From Sphingomonas oleivorans (lineage in GTDB: Bacteria > Pseudomonadota > Alphaproteobacteria > Sphingomonadales > Sphingomonadaceae), in the NCBI RefSeq assembly GCF_003050615.1, contig NZ_NWBU01000004.1, forward strand, positions 868,001 through 932,000: a stretch of 64,000 bases of DNA, written 5' to 3'. Positions 18,395-26,990 of the stretch are shown here, piece after piece. Numbering within the stretch: the stretch's first letter is position 1; every line of letters starts with the position of its first letter. Made by a program: the position numbers and the translations under genes. Under the pieces are notes generated by a model. The model was not told the origin of the DNA. It saw only the letters and a program-made list of their open reading frames with translations, and searched no databases.

Positions 18395-20244
18395 ACCCTG
18401 CGCCGATGATTGCGCTCGTCGGCAATCCCAATGCCGGCAAATCGGCGCTGTTCAACGCGCTTACCGGCGCGCGCCAGAAGGTTGGCAATTATCCGGGCGT
18501 GACGGTGGAGCGGAAATCGGGCCGCATGGCGCTGCCCGACGGCCGGCCGGTCGAGCTGATCGACCTTCCCGGCACCTACAGCCTGACCCCCGCTAGCCCC
18601 GACGAGGCCGTCACCCGCGACGTGATCTTCGGCCGGCAGGAAGGCGAGCGACTGCCGACCGCGCTGGTCGTGGTCGTCGATGCGACCAATCTCGACAATC
18701 ATCTGCGCTTCACGCTGCAACTGATCGATCTCGGCCTGCCGCTCGTGGTGGCGCTCAACATGATCGATATGGCGAAGCGCGACGGGCTGACGATCGATGC
18801 CGACGCGCTGTCGCGCGCGCTAGGCGTGCCGGTCGTGCCCACGGTCGCCGTCCGGCGCGGGGGCATAGAGGGCCTGAAGAACGCGCTTGCCGAAATCATC
18901 GGCGATGGCAGCCATGTCGCCCGGCCCCGCGACGTCGAGACCCCGGATTTCGCCCAGCTCCAGCGCCGCGCGCGGCGGATCGCCCATGCCGCGACCTCCG
19001 AACAGGGCGGCGCGCGCCGCTGGACGCAGGCGTTCGACAAGGTGGCGCTCCATCCGGTCGCCGGGCCGATCCTGCTCGGCCTGCTGCTGTTCGTGATGTT
19101 CCAGGCGGTGTTCGCCTGGTCCGAAGCGCCGATCGGCTGGATCGAGGATCTGTTCGCGGCGCTTCAGCAAGGCGTGACGGGGCTCCTGCCGGCAGGCGTC
19201 CTCCGTTCGCTGATCGTCGACGGGATCATCGCCGGTGTCGGCTCGGTGGTGGTCTTCCTGCCGCAGATCCTGATCCTCTTCTTCTTCATCCTGCTCCTGG
19301 AAGCGTCGGGCTATATGGTCCGCGCGGCCTTTCTGATGGATCGGCTGATGGCGGGCGTCGGGCTGTCGGGACGGGCCTTCATCCCCCTCCTCTCCTCCTT
19401 CGCCTGCGCCATTCCCGGCATCATGGCGACACGTACTATCGACGATCCGCGCCACCGGCTGACGACCATCCTGATCGCGCCGCTGATGACCTGTTCGGCG
19501 CGCCTGCCGGTCTATGCCGTCATCATCGCCGCCTTCATCCCGGCGCGCGACGTAGGCTATGGCATCGGCCTGCAGGGCCTCGTCCTGTTCTGCCTCTATG
19601 TCACGGGCATCATCGGCGCGATGCTCGCCGCGCTCGTCTTCCGCCGCACCATCGCGCGCGGCGCCAATGCCGGCTTCCTCATGGAAATGCCCAAATATCA
19701 GCTCCCCGTCTGGCGTGACGTCGCGATCGGGCTGTGGCAGCGCGCAATCGTCTTCCTGCGCCGCGCGGGCACGATCATCATGGGCGTCACGGTGGCGCTC
19801 TGGGCGCTGCTCGCCTTTCCACAGGCGCCCGCGGGGCAGAGCCAGGTCGAATATTCGATCGCCGGCCGCATCGCCTCCGGGCTGGAGACGGTCGTCCGCC
19901 CGATCGGCTTCAACCATGACATGGCGCTGGCGCTGATCCCCGCCATGGCGGCGCGCGAGGTGGCCGTCTCGGCACTCGCCACCGTCTATGCGATCGACAG
20001 CCAGGATGAGGTGCAGGCCGAGCATTCGCTGGTCGAACGGCTGCGGGGTCGCTGGTCGCTGCCCACCGCGCTCGCCTTCCTGATGTGGTTCGTCTTCGCG
20101 CCGCAATGTCTTTCGACCATCGCGGTGATCCGGCGCGAGACGAATGGCTGGAGGTGGCCGATGTTCGCGCTCGCCTATCTGTTCGGGCTGGCCTATCTCG
20201 CCGCCGGTGCTACATATTGGGCGGCAACCGCCCTCGGGCTTTAG
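18391..20244 (+). CDS. feoB: Ferrous iron transport protein B
   Basis: The 617-residue Fe(II) transporter has an N-terminal G domain: G1 GNPNAGKS (11-18), G2 region YPGVTVERKSG, G3 DLPGTYSL and G4 NMID. A helical GDI-like region follows, then a polytopic membrane domain with two Gate motifs, including FACAIPGIMATRTI and MTCSARLPVYAVIIAAFIP. The C-terminus has MAAREVAVSALATVY and the last helices ending WAATALGL. Length is usual for the short alphaproteobacterial form; no feoC follows. The start overlaps feoA. Confidence 0.96.
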   Translation: MNPAPMIALVGNPNAGKSALFNALTGARQKVGNYPGVTVERKSGRMALPDGRPVELIDLPGTYSLTPASPDEAVTRDVIFGRQEGERLPTALVVVVDATNLDNHLRFTLQLIDLGLPLVVALNMIDMAKRDGLTIDADALSRALGVPVVPTVAVRRGGIEGLKNALAEIIGDGSHVARPRDVETPDFAQLQRRARRIAHAATSEQGGARRWTQAFDKVALHPVAGPILLGLLLFVMFQAVFAWSEAPIGWIEDLFAALQQGVTGLLPAGVLRSLIVDGIIAGVGSVVVFLPQILILFFFILLLEASGYMVRAAFLMDRLMAGVGLSGRAFIPLLSSFACAIPGIMATRTIDDPRHRLTTILIAPLMTCSARLPVYAVIIAAFIPARDVGYGIGLQGLVLFCLYVTGIIGAMLAALVFRRTIARGANAGFLMEMPKYQLPVWRDVAIGLWQRAIVFLRRAGTIIMGVTVALWALLAFPQAPAGQSQVEYSIAGRIASGLETVVRPIGFNHDMALALIPAMAAREVAVSALATVYAIDSQDEVQAEHSLVERLRGRWSLPTALAFLMWFVFAPQCLSTIAVIRRETNGWRWPMFALAYLFGLAYLAAGATYWAATALGL

Positions 20245-20260
20245 GCCCCCTCACCAACAG

Positions 20261-20341
20261 CGTCATTCCGGCACCCGCCGGAATCTCTCTTGCCTGTGAG
20301 CGGGCCGGGAATAGTGGATTCCGGCATTTGCCGGCATGACG
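20261..20341. repeat. REP-like inverted repeat pair upstream of ssb
   Basis: Two small hairpins face each other: attccggc/gccggaat at 20265-20284 and ccggc/gccgg at 20320-20333. The outer arms gtcattccggca and tgccggcatgac are inverted copies with one mismatch. The whole element lies in the feoB-ssb gap and ends about 20 bases before the ssb start. It looks like a paired REP/BIME-type element. Confidence 0.7.
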
Positions 20342-20362
20342 AACAGGAGTTGGGACAGGCAT

Positions 20363-20899
20363 ATGGCCGGCAGCGTCAACAAGGTGATCATCGTCGGCAA
20401 TCTGGGCCGCGATCCCGAATCGCGCAGCTTCCAGAATGGCGGCAAGGTGGTGAACCTGCGTATCGCCACGTCGGAAACGTGGAAGGACCGCAACACGGGC
20501 GAGCGCCGCGAGAAGACCGAATGGCATTCGGTGGCCATCTTCTCCGAGCCGCTGGCACGCGTCGCCGAACAATATCTGCGCAAGGGCAGCAAGGTCTATG
20601 TCGAAGGCCAGCTCCAGACGCGCAAATGGCAGGATCAGCAGGGCCAGGACCGCTACACCACCGAAATCGTGGTGCAGGGCTTCAACGGCACGCTCACCCT
20701 CCTCGATCGCCGCGAGGGCGAAGGCGCCGGCGGCCGCGGCGGCGACTGGGGCGGCGAGGAAGAGAGCGGCTTCGGCGGCGGATCGAGCGGCGGCTATGGC
20801 GATCGCGGCGGATTCGGCGGCGGCCGCAGCAGCGGTTCCGCCCCGTCACGCCCGTCAAACCCGTTCAACGACGATCTGGACGACGACGTCCCGTTCTAA
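20363..20899 (+). CDS. ssb: Single-stranded DNA-binding protein
   Basis: The 178-residue SSB has an N-terminal OB fold (about 1-112: [53 protein letters not shown]), a glycine-rich linker (about 120-160) and the acidic C-terminal tip DDLDDDVPF, which binds replication and repair partners. The ATG at 20363 (MAGSVNKV) is preferred over one at 20336, which lies inside the upstream palindrome. It stands alone, with REP-like palindromes on both sides. Confidence 0.97.
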   Translation: MAGSVNKVIIVGNLGRDPESRSFQNGGKVVNLRIATSETWKDRNTGERREKTEWHSVAIFSEPLARVAEQYLRKGSKVYVEGQLQTRKWQDQQGQDRYTTEIVVQGFNGTLTLLDRREGEGAGGRGGDWGGEEESGFGGGSSGGYGDRGGFGGGRSSGSAPSRPSNPFNDDLDDDVPF

Positions 20900-20912
20900 A
20901 AGCCACATCGTC

Positions 20913-21001
20913 GCCCCGGCGAAGGCCGGGCCCATGTCTCTCTCCGCCAAAGACAGCCTATGTGGAGAGAGACATGGATCCCTGCCTTCGCAGGGATGAC
21001 G
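20913..21001. repeat. Composite REP-like palindrome cluster downstream of ssb
   Basis: Three hairpins occur in a row: cccggc-gaag-gccggg (20915-20930), a perfect 13-bp stem catgtctctctcc/ggagagagacatg (20933-20945 with 20964-20976), and ccctgc-cttc-gcaggg (20980-20995). The outer two are inverted relative to each other and end in gtcg/gatgac. The cluster starts 15 bases after the ssb stop and probably acts as a transcript end. The gcagggatgacgg end recurs at 47141. Confidence 0.75.
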
Positions 21002-21053
21002 GGCTTGGGGCGGCAATCGCTCTTCATGCCCGCCTCCGACCGACAGGTCCCGT

Positions 21054-21578
21054 CTATTCGCCCAGCTTCTCCTTGAGCGCCTTGAGCGCGCCGAACGGCC
21101 CCGCCTCGCCCTCCTCCAGCACGCCCGCCGCCTTCAGCACGGCATCGGCATCGGAGCTGCGTGGAAAGGGATCGAGCGAGAGCGCCAGCGTCTCCGCCGC
21201 CGCCTCGCCCAGATCGACCGCGCCGCCTTCATAGGTCACGACATCGCAATCGGCCTCGCTGAGCTCGATCTCCTCGGCCTGCTCCCCTTCCTCCTCGGGC
21301 ACGAAGCGCAGCGAGAAGGCGGTATCGATCATGGCCGGCAACGGATTGCCCGTCGCGACGCAGCTCTGCACCGCCTCGGCGCGCAGCCGCCCCTCGGCCG
21401 AGACGATCGATCCGATCCGCGTCAACGCCGCTTCCGCCTCCAGCCGGCCGATCGCGACCAGCCCGAAGCGCCGGGCGAGCGCCGCGCGCTCCGCCTCGTC
21501 CGCCTCAATCTCGATCCGCCGCGGCGCATCGCCCAAAATGTCCAGTCGAACGGGGCGGGAAAATTCATTCTCGATCAT
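21054..21578 (-). CDS. YceD/DUF177 family protein
   Basis: The 174-residue acidic protein begins MIENEFSRPVRLDILGD and carries AEGRLRAEAVQSCVATGNPLP in its middle, the DUF177 signature region (V-Q-x-C-V/T-x-P). DUF177 proteins, related to YceD and plant counterparts, are linked to 23S rRNA accumulation and usually precede rpmF. Here no rpmF follows within the window. Its start overlaps the upstream chaperone gene by four bases (ATGA). Confidence 0.82.
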   Translation of the reverse strand: MIENEFSRPVRLDILGDAPRRIEIEADEAERAALARRFGLVAIGRLEAEAALTRIGSIVSAEGRLRAEAVQSCVATGNPLPAMIDTAFSLRFVPEEEGEQAEEIELSEADCDVVTYEGGAVDLGEAAAETLALSLDPFPRSSDADAVLKAAGVLEEGEAGPFGALKALKEKLGE

Positions 21579-22093
21579 GGTCTGGGAAGCTCACCCTTGA
21601 GGATCGTCGCGGTCGGCGTCGCCACCAATGCCGCATGGAAGGCGCGCAGCCGCGCGGCACCCGCCGCCAACGCCGCATTCGCCGGCTGCACGCCGCGATA
21701 TAGGTTGCGCAGCAGGGCGCCTTCCAGGTCGCCGCCCTCCGCCAGCCCCGCACGATAGGCGGTCAGCCGCCCGCCCAGCGCGCTCATCATCCGGCCGATA
21801 TGCTTGCCGACGACGATGTCGCCAATTCCCGCCTGGCGAAGCTGCCCGTCCATATCGTCGACGAACAGCTCGGTCAGATGGGCGGAGGGCGCACGCCCCT
21901 CCTCGCCCGCCTGCTCCAGCCGGATCAGCAGCAGCGACAGCACCGCCGCAATCATGTCGAACCGCCCGTCGAGCGTATCCGCCACGCCGCCGTCGCGATA
22001 CCAGACGGGCTGACGCCCCTCGCGCACGATCGCATCATAGAGCGGGATCAGATCATGTTTCGGGTCCTGCCCACCGAACAGCCGCCGCCACAT
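21575..22093 (-). CDS. Ubiquinol-cytochrome c chaperone (Cbp3/UQCC1 family)
   Basis: This 172-residue protein of the CBP3 family assists assembly of the cytochrome bc1 complex. The sequence MWRRLFGG starts the product, with LYDAIVREGRQPVWYRDGGVAD, DTLDGRFDMIAAVLSLLLIRL and ELFVDDMDGQLRQAGIGDIVVGKHIGRMM (the D-M-D-x-x-L-R-E/Q motif region). The ATG at 22093 is used; a TTG at 22105 is less likely. It is divergent from the bamE-like gene and overlaps the DUF177 gene. Confidence 0.85.
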   Translation of the reverse strand: MWRRLFGGQDPKHDLIPLYDAIVREGRQPVWYRDGGVADTLDGRFDMIAAVLSLLLIRLEQAGEEGRAPSAHLTELFVDDMDGQLRQAGIGDIVVGKHIGRMMSALGGRLTAYRAGLAEGGDLEGALLRNLYRGVQPANAALAAGAARLRAFHAALVATPTATILKGELPRP

Positions 22094-22262
22094 CGCCACC
22101 GCCAATTCAGCTCACTCCCAATTCGGCTCATCCTCGCCGGATTCCGCAGGCCCGCTTGCCGGCTGCCGCTGCGCGGCATATTGAGGCGGTCCCGCCCCGA
22201 TGCAATCCCGTCGGGCCGGACGGCCGCCTTCCGGGCCGATGTGGCGTTGAGGAGAATAGCGA

Positions 22263-22751
22263 ATGTCGGCAAACATGCCCCGTCTGGGCGCGATCGTCGC
22301 CGGGATTGCGGCGCTGGGGCTTGCCTCGGGCTGTGCGCAGATCAGGGATCATAAGGGCTATGTCGTCGATTCGACGCTGATCGACACGGTCAGGCCCGGC
22401 GTCGACAATCGCGATTCGGTTGCCCGCACGCTCGGCAATCCCAGCTTCGCCAGCCAGTTCGACCGGGGCGCCACCTGGTATTATCTCTCGCGCGACACGC
22501 GCCAGCTCGCCTTCGCCAGCCCGCGCCCGGTGGGGCAGATGCTGCTCGCGGTGCGCTTCGATTCCGCCGGCAATGTGGTGGGCGTGGAAAAGAGCGGCAT
22601 GGAGAATGTCGTCTCCATCTCGCCCGATGGCGACAAGACGCCGACGCTCGGCCGCGATCGCGGCTTCCTGAGCGAGCTGTTCGGCAATATCGGCCGTGTC
22701 GGCGCCGCCGGCGCAGCACCGGGCGGCGGCACGGCGGACAATCCCAACTGA
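22263..22751 (+). CDS. bamE: BamE/SmpA-type outer-membrane lipoprotein
   Basis: BamE is a small lipoprotein of the beta-barrel assembly machinery. The 162-residue product has a signal peptide with lipobox LASGC (Cys24), then the BamE core: [38 protein letters not shown] and [15 protein letters not shown]. The C-terminus is a Gly/Ala-rich tail. AGGAG eight bases before the ATG supports this start. A hairpin (22756-22774) follows. Confidence 0.87.
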   Translation: MSANMPRLGAIVAGIAALGLASGCAQIRDHKGYVVDSTLIDTVRPGVDNRDSVARTLGNPSFASQFDRGATWYYLSRDTRQLAFASPRPVGQMLLAVRFDSAGNVVGVEKSGMENVVSISPDGDKTPTLGRDRGFLSELFGNIGRVGAAGAAPGGGTADNPN

Positions 22752-22755
22752 TCCG

Positions 22756-22774
22756 CCTCCGCCCGGAGCGGAGG
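22756..22774 (+). terminator. Short hairpin after bamE
   Basis: A 7-bp stem cctccgc/gcggagg with a 5-base loop starts 4 bases after the stop. No T-run follows, so termination strength is uncertain. The rest of the 193-base gap to cysD shows no recognised operator. Confidence 0.4.
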
Positions 22775-22944
22775 TGGGTCCGCTATCGGGCCCTAAAGAG
22801 AAAAATGATTCCCGTGCGCCGTCAAATCGGCAACAGCGCCGCGCGGAGGCGGGCGCATGTCTGCCATTCCGCCCCTATATGGACGTTTCGACGCGCGCCG
22901 CCCGCGCTGCGGCACGCCCGAAGCAGCAGAGGACGCACGACCGA

Positions 22945-23889
22945 ATGACCGGCCAAACGCCCGGCGAACGGCCCGGAACAGGGATCGATCCCGTCACGCT
23001 CACGCATCTCCAGCGGCTGGAGGCGGAGAGCATCCATATCCTGCGCGAGGTGGTGGCGGAGGCCGAGCGCCCCGTCATGCTCTATTCGGTCGGCAAGGAT
23101 TCGGCGGTGATGCTGCATCTGGCGCGCAAGGCCTTCTATCCCTCGCCGCCGCCCTTCCCGCTGCTGCATGTCGATACGACGTGGAAGTTCAAGGCGATGT
23201 ACGAGCTGCGCGACCGGATGGCGCGCGAAAGCGGCATGGAGCTTCTCGTCTATCGCAATCCCGAGGCGGTCGAGCGCGGCATCAACCCGTTCGACCATGG
23301 CGCGCTCCACACCGACATGTGGAAGACGGAGGGGCTGAAGCAGGCGCTCGACCTTTATGGCTTCGACGCGGCCTTCGGCGGTGCGCGGCGCGACGAGGAG
23401 AAGAGCCGCGCCAAGGAGCGCATCTTCTCCTTCCGCACCGCCAATCATCGCTGGGACCCGAAGAACCAGCGCCCCGAGCTCTGGCATCTCTATAATGCCC
23501 GCAAGGCGAAGGGGGAGAGCATCCGCATCTTCCCCATCTCCAACTGGACCGAGCTCGACATCTGGCAGTATATCCATCTGGAGAATATCCCGATCGTCCC
23601 GCTCTATTTCGCCGCACCCCGGCCGACCGTGGTGCGCGACGGGCTGACGCTCATGGTCGATGACGATCGCTTCCCGCTGCGGCCCGGCGAGGTGCCGGAG
23701 GTGAAGTCGATCCGCTTCCGCACGCTCGGCTGCTATCCGCTGACGGGCGCGGTCGAGAGCAAGGCCGCAACCCTGCCCGAAGTGATCCAGGAAATGCTGC
23801 TCACCACCACGTCCGAGCGCCAGGGCCGCGCGATCGACCATGATCAGGCCGCCAGCATGGAGAAGAAGAAGCAGGAGGGCTATTTCTGA
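22945..23889 (+). CDS. cysD: Sulfate adenylyltransferase subunit 2
   Basis: CysD is the ATP-PPase subunit of ATP sulfurylase and forms APS from sulfate and ATP with CysN. The 314-residue product has the PP-loop [18 protein letters not shown], then [36 protein letters not shown] and the [12 protein letters not shown] region. The ATG at 22945 gives the usual length; an upstream ATG at 22879 would add Ala/Arg-rich residues. cysNC follows with a one-base overlap (TGATG). Confidence 0.95.
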   Translation: MTGQTPGERPGTGIDPVTLTHLQRLEAESIHILREVVAEAERPVMLYSVGKDSAVMLHLARKAFYPSPPPFPLLHVDTTWKFKAMYELRDRMARESGMELLVYRNPEAVERGINPFDHGALHTDMWKTEGLKQALDLYGFDAAFGGARRDEEKSRAKERIFSFRTANHRWDPKNQRPELWHLYNARKAKGESIRIFPISNWTELDIWQYIHLENIPIVPLYFAAPRPTVVRDGLTLMVDDDRFPLRPGEVPEVKSIRFRTLGCYPLTGAVESKAATLPEVIQEMLLTTTSERQGRAIDHDQAASMEKKKQEGYF

Positions 23890-25820
23890 TGGCGAGCATA
23901 GCCGAAGCTCCCTCCTACAAGGCCGATGCCCTCATCGCCGAGGATATCGACGCCTATCTGCTCCAGCATCAGCACAAGTCGCTGCTGCGCTTCATCACCT
24001 GCGGCAGCGTGGACGACGGCAAGTCCACGCTGATCGGGCGCCTCCTCTATGATTCGAAGATGATCTTCGAGGATCAGCTCGCCGCGCTCGAGGCGGATTC
24101 GAAGCGGGTCGGCACGCAGGGCCAGAATATCGATTTCGCGCTGCTCGTCGACGGGCTCGCCGCCGAGCGCGAGCAGGGCATCACCATCGACGTCGCCTAC
24201 CGCTTCTTCGCGACCGACAAGCGCAAGTTCATCGTCGCCGACACGCCGGGGCATGAGCAATATACGCGCAACATGGTGACGGGCGCCTCCACCGCGGATC
24301 TCGCCGTGATCCTGGTCGATGCGCGCAAGGGCATCCTCACCCAGACACGCCGCCACAGCTATCTCGCCCATCTGCTCGGCATCCGGAAGCTGGTGCTCGC
24401 GGTCAACAAGATGGACCTGATCGGCTATGATCGCGAAGCCTATGAGGCGATCGTCGCCGATTATCGCGCCTTCGCCACCGGCATCGGCATAGCGGACTTC
24501 ACCGCCATTCCGATCTCGGGCTTTATCGGCGACAATATCACCGGCCCCTCCGCCAACACCCCCTGGTATCGCGGCCCTGCGCTGATCGAGCATCTCGAAA
24601 CGGTCGAGCTCGACGTGGAGAGCGATCAGGCGCGGCCGTTCCGTCTGCCGGTCCAGTGGGTCAACCGCCCCAATCTCGATTTCCGCGGCTTTTCGGGGCT
24701 GATCTCCTCAGGGACGATCCGCCCGGGCGACAAGGTGCGCGTCCTCCCCTCGGGCAGGACATCGACCGTCGACCGCATCGTCACGCTCGACGGAGACCTT
24801 CCGCAGGCGGTCGCCGGCCAGTCGGTGACGCTGACGCTCGCCGACGAGATAGACTGTTCGCGCGGCGACGTGATCGTGCTCGCCGACGATCCGTCCGAAG
24901 TGGCCGACCAGTTCGAGTCAACGATCGTGTGGATGGCGGACGAGCCGCTGCTGCCCGGCCGCTCCTATTGGCTCAAGCTCGGCACGCGGACCGTCTCGGC
25001 CACCGTCCAGACGCCCGAATATCAGATCAACGTCAACACGATGGAGCATCTGGCGGCCAAGACGCTGGAGCTCAATGCCATCGGCGTCGCGAATATCGCC
25101 ACCGATCGGCCGATCGTGTTCGAGCCCTATCAGGCGAACCGGGATCTCGGCGGCTTCATCCTGATCGACAAGATCAGCAATGCGACGGTCGCCGCCGGCA
25201 TGATCCGCATCGCGCTGCGCCGCAGCCAGAATGTCCATTGGCAGGCGATCGAGGTATCGCGCGAGGCGCATGCCGCGCAGAAGAACCAGCGGCCCCGGCT
25301 GCTCTGGTTCACCGGCCTTTCCGGCGCGGGCAAATCGACCATCGCCAATCTCGTCGAGAAGAAGCTGCATGCGCTGGGCAAGCACAGCTTCCTGCTCGAC
25401 GGCGACAATATCCGCCATGGCCTCAACAAGGATCTCGGCTTCACCGATGCCGATCGGGTGGAAAATATCCGCCGCGTAGGCGAGGTCGCCAAGCTGATGA
25501 CGGATGCGGGGCTGATCGTGCTCACCGCCTTCATCTCCCCCTTCCGCGCGGAGCGGGAGATGGTGCGCCAGATGCTTCCGCAAGGCGAGTTCGTCGAGAT
25601 TCATGTCGATACGCCGCTCGCCGAGGCGGAGCGGCGCGACGTGAAGGGCCTCTACCGGAAGGCGCGCGCCGGCGAGCTCAAGAACTTCACCGGCATCGAT
25701 TCGCCCTATGAGCCGCCCGAAAGCCCCGAGATCCGCATCGACACGACCGTCACCAGCCCCGAACGGGCGGCCGAGCTGATCGTCGAGCGCGTCATCGGCC
25801 CCTGGGTGCACGAGCTGTGA
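23889..25820 (+). CDS. cysNC: Sulfate adenylyltransferase subunit 1 / adenylylsulfate kinase fusion
   Basis: The 643-residue fusion makes APS and then PAPS. The CysN half is an EF-Tu-like GTPase: GSVDDGKST (39-47), the [12 protein letters not shown] motif and NKMD. The CysC half starts near 465: P-loop GLSGAGKS (476-483), [27 protein letters not shown] and [13 protein letters not shown]. Both halves keep their catalytic motifs. It lies between cysD (TGATG overlap) and cysQ (GTGA overlap), one sulfate-activation operon. Confidence 0.96.
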   Translation: MASIAEAPSYKADALIAEDIDAYLLQHQHKSLLRFITCGSVDDGKSTLIGRLLYDSKMIFEDQLAALEADSKRVGTQGQNIDFALLVDGLAAEREQGITIDVAYRFFATDKRKFIVADTPGHEQYTRNMVTGASTADLAVILVDARKGILTQTRRHSYLAHLLGIRKLVLAVNKMDLIGYDREAYEAIVADYRAFATGIGIADFTAIPISGFIGDNITGPSANTPWYRGPALIEHLETVELDVESDQARPFRLPVQWVNRPNLDFRGFSGLISSGTIRPGDKVRVLPSGRTSTVDRIVTLDGDLPQAVAGQSVTLTLADEIDCSRGDVIVLADDPSEVADQFESTIVWMADEPLLPGRSYWLKLGTRTVSATVQTPEYQINVNTMEHLAAKTLELNAIGVANIATDRPIVFEPYQANRDLGGFILIDKISNATVAAGMIRIALRRSQNVHWQAIEVSREAHAAQKNQRPRLLWFTGLSGAGKSTIANLVEKKLHALGKHSFLLDGDNIRHGLNKDLGFTDADRVENIRRVGEVAKLMTDAGLIVLTAFISPFRAEREMVRQMLPQGEFVEIHVDTPLAEAERRDVKGLYRKARAGELKNFTGIDSPYEPPESPEIRIDTTVTSPERAAELIVERVIGPWVHEL

Positions 25821-26554
25821 GCGATGCGGCGCTCGCCCGCCATATCGCCGAAACTGCGGGCGAGCTTCTCCTGACCTTGCAGGCTTCCGGCCTGATCCAG
25901 GGCAAGGCGCTCGGCCGGGCGGGAGACCGCGTCGCCAACGCCTTCATCGTCGAGGCGCTGCGCCAGGCGCGGCCGGATGATGCGCTGCTATCGGAGGAGG
26001 AGGCCGCCGATCCGGCGCGGCTCGGCCACAGCCGCGTCTGGATCGTCGATCCGCTCGACGGCACGCGCGAATATAGCGAGGGTCGCAGCGACTGGGCGGT
26101 GCATGTGGCGCTCGCGATCGACGGCGTCGCCGCCATCGGCGCGGTGGCGCTGCCCGCCCTGTCGCTCACGCTCGGATCGGATGATCCGCCCCCCATCGCC
26201 TGCGCCGGCGAAGCGCCGCTCCGCATGCTCGTCAGTCGCAGCCGCCCTGCCGCCCATGCGGTGGCGGTCGCCGAGGCGCTGGCGGCAGAGCTGGTGCCGA
26301 TGGGATCGGCGGGTGCCAAGGCGATGGCGGTGGTGCGCGGCGAGGCCGACATCTATCTTCATTCGGGCGGGCAGTATGAATGGGACAGTTGCGCCCCCGT
26401 CGCGGTCGCCCGCGCGGCGGGCCTGCATGTCAGCCGCATCGACGGCAGCCCGCTCGTCTATAATCGCGAGGATCCCTATCTTCCCGATCTCTTGATCTGC
26501 CGGAAGGAACATGCGCGGCGCGTGCTGGATCTGGTCGCCCGGATCGACGCCTGA
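25817..26554 (+). CDS. cysQ: 3'(2'),5'-Bisphosphate nucleotidase CysQ
   Basis: CysQ hydrolyses PAP (3'-phosphoadenosine 5'-phosphate), the by-product of PAPS use. The 245-residue inositol-phosphatase-like enzyme has [18 protein letters not shown] (metal site), and the C-terminal [16 protein letters not shown]. The GTG start overlaps the cysNC stop. Its place after cysDNC is the reason to prefer CysQ over an inositol phosphatase. Confidence 0.9.
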   Translation: MSDAALARHIAETAGELLLTLQASGLIQGKALGRAGDRVANAFIVEALRQARPDDALLSEEEAADPARLGHSRVWIVDPLDGTREYSEGRSDWAVHVALAIDGVAAIGAVALPALSLTLGSDDPPPIACAGEAPLRMLVSRSRPAAHAVAVAEALAAELVPMGSAGAKAMAVVRGEADIYLHSGGQYEWDSCAPVAVARAAGLHVSRIDGSPLVYNREDPYLPDLLICRKEHARRVLDLVARIDA

Positions 26555-26636
26555 TCCTCGGCTCGGCGCAATGCCACTTGCACACCCGCTGCGCGTTGGC
26601 AGAGTCGGATGCATCGCGAAGGACGAGGATGAAGCG

Positions 26637-26918
26637 ATGAGCGACGCTCACCATGAATGGACGGTCCACGAATTGGACGAACTGCGCAATCTGGACGCCC
26701 AGGGCGTGCCGACGGACGAGATCGCCCGGCGCCTGAGCCGCAGCAAGGACGATATCGAGGATCGGCTTTCCCTGCTTCGACATGCCGATGGCCAACGAAT
26801 GCCCGAGCCGTCCTTCGGACCCGACGAAGAAGGCGACGTGTCTCCCTCGACGCACGACACGGACGGCGATCCCGCCGCCTGGGTCCATGTGGATCGGCCG
26901 CCGACGCATCGCGACTAA
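26637..26918 (+). CDS. Small protein with GcrA/Myb-like helix-turn-helix
   Basis: The 93-residue acidic protein is spread over a helical N-terminal half and an acidic, probably disordered C-terminal half. WTVHELDELRNLDAQGVPTD followed by EIARRLSRSKDDIEDRLSLL resembles the Trp-starting helix-turn-helix of GcrA and Myb/SANT-like domains (W..x.L..L...G.....IA..L..S...I..R...L). It is far shorter than GcrA and lacks its C-terminal part. The ATG at 26637 follows an AGGACGAGG stretch. A DNA-binding or sigma-factor role is inference. Confidence 0.65.
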   Translation: MSDAHHEWTVHELDELRNLDAQGVPTDEIARRLSRSKDDIEDRLSLLRHADGQRMPEPSFGPDEEGDVSPSTHDTDGDPAAWVHVDRPPTHRD

Positions 26919-26948
26919 TGCGGAACCGCTAGAACGTCCTTCACCCGA

Positions 26949-26969
26949 CCGCGCTCAGCCTGAGCGCGG
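26949..26969. terminator. Palindrome between the small HTH gene and maeB
   Basis: The 21 bases centred at 26959 form an uninterrupted inverted repeat (ccgcgctcag/ctgagcgcgg), effectively an 8-bp stem. It is located between two convergent genes, so it may end both transcripts. Confidence 0.5.
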
Positions 26970-26990
26970 GGATTTCAACCCAGCCGTGCT

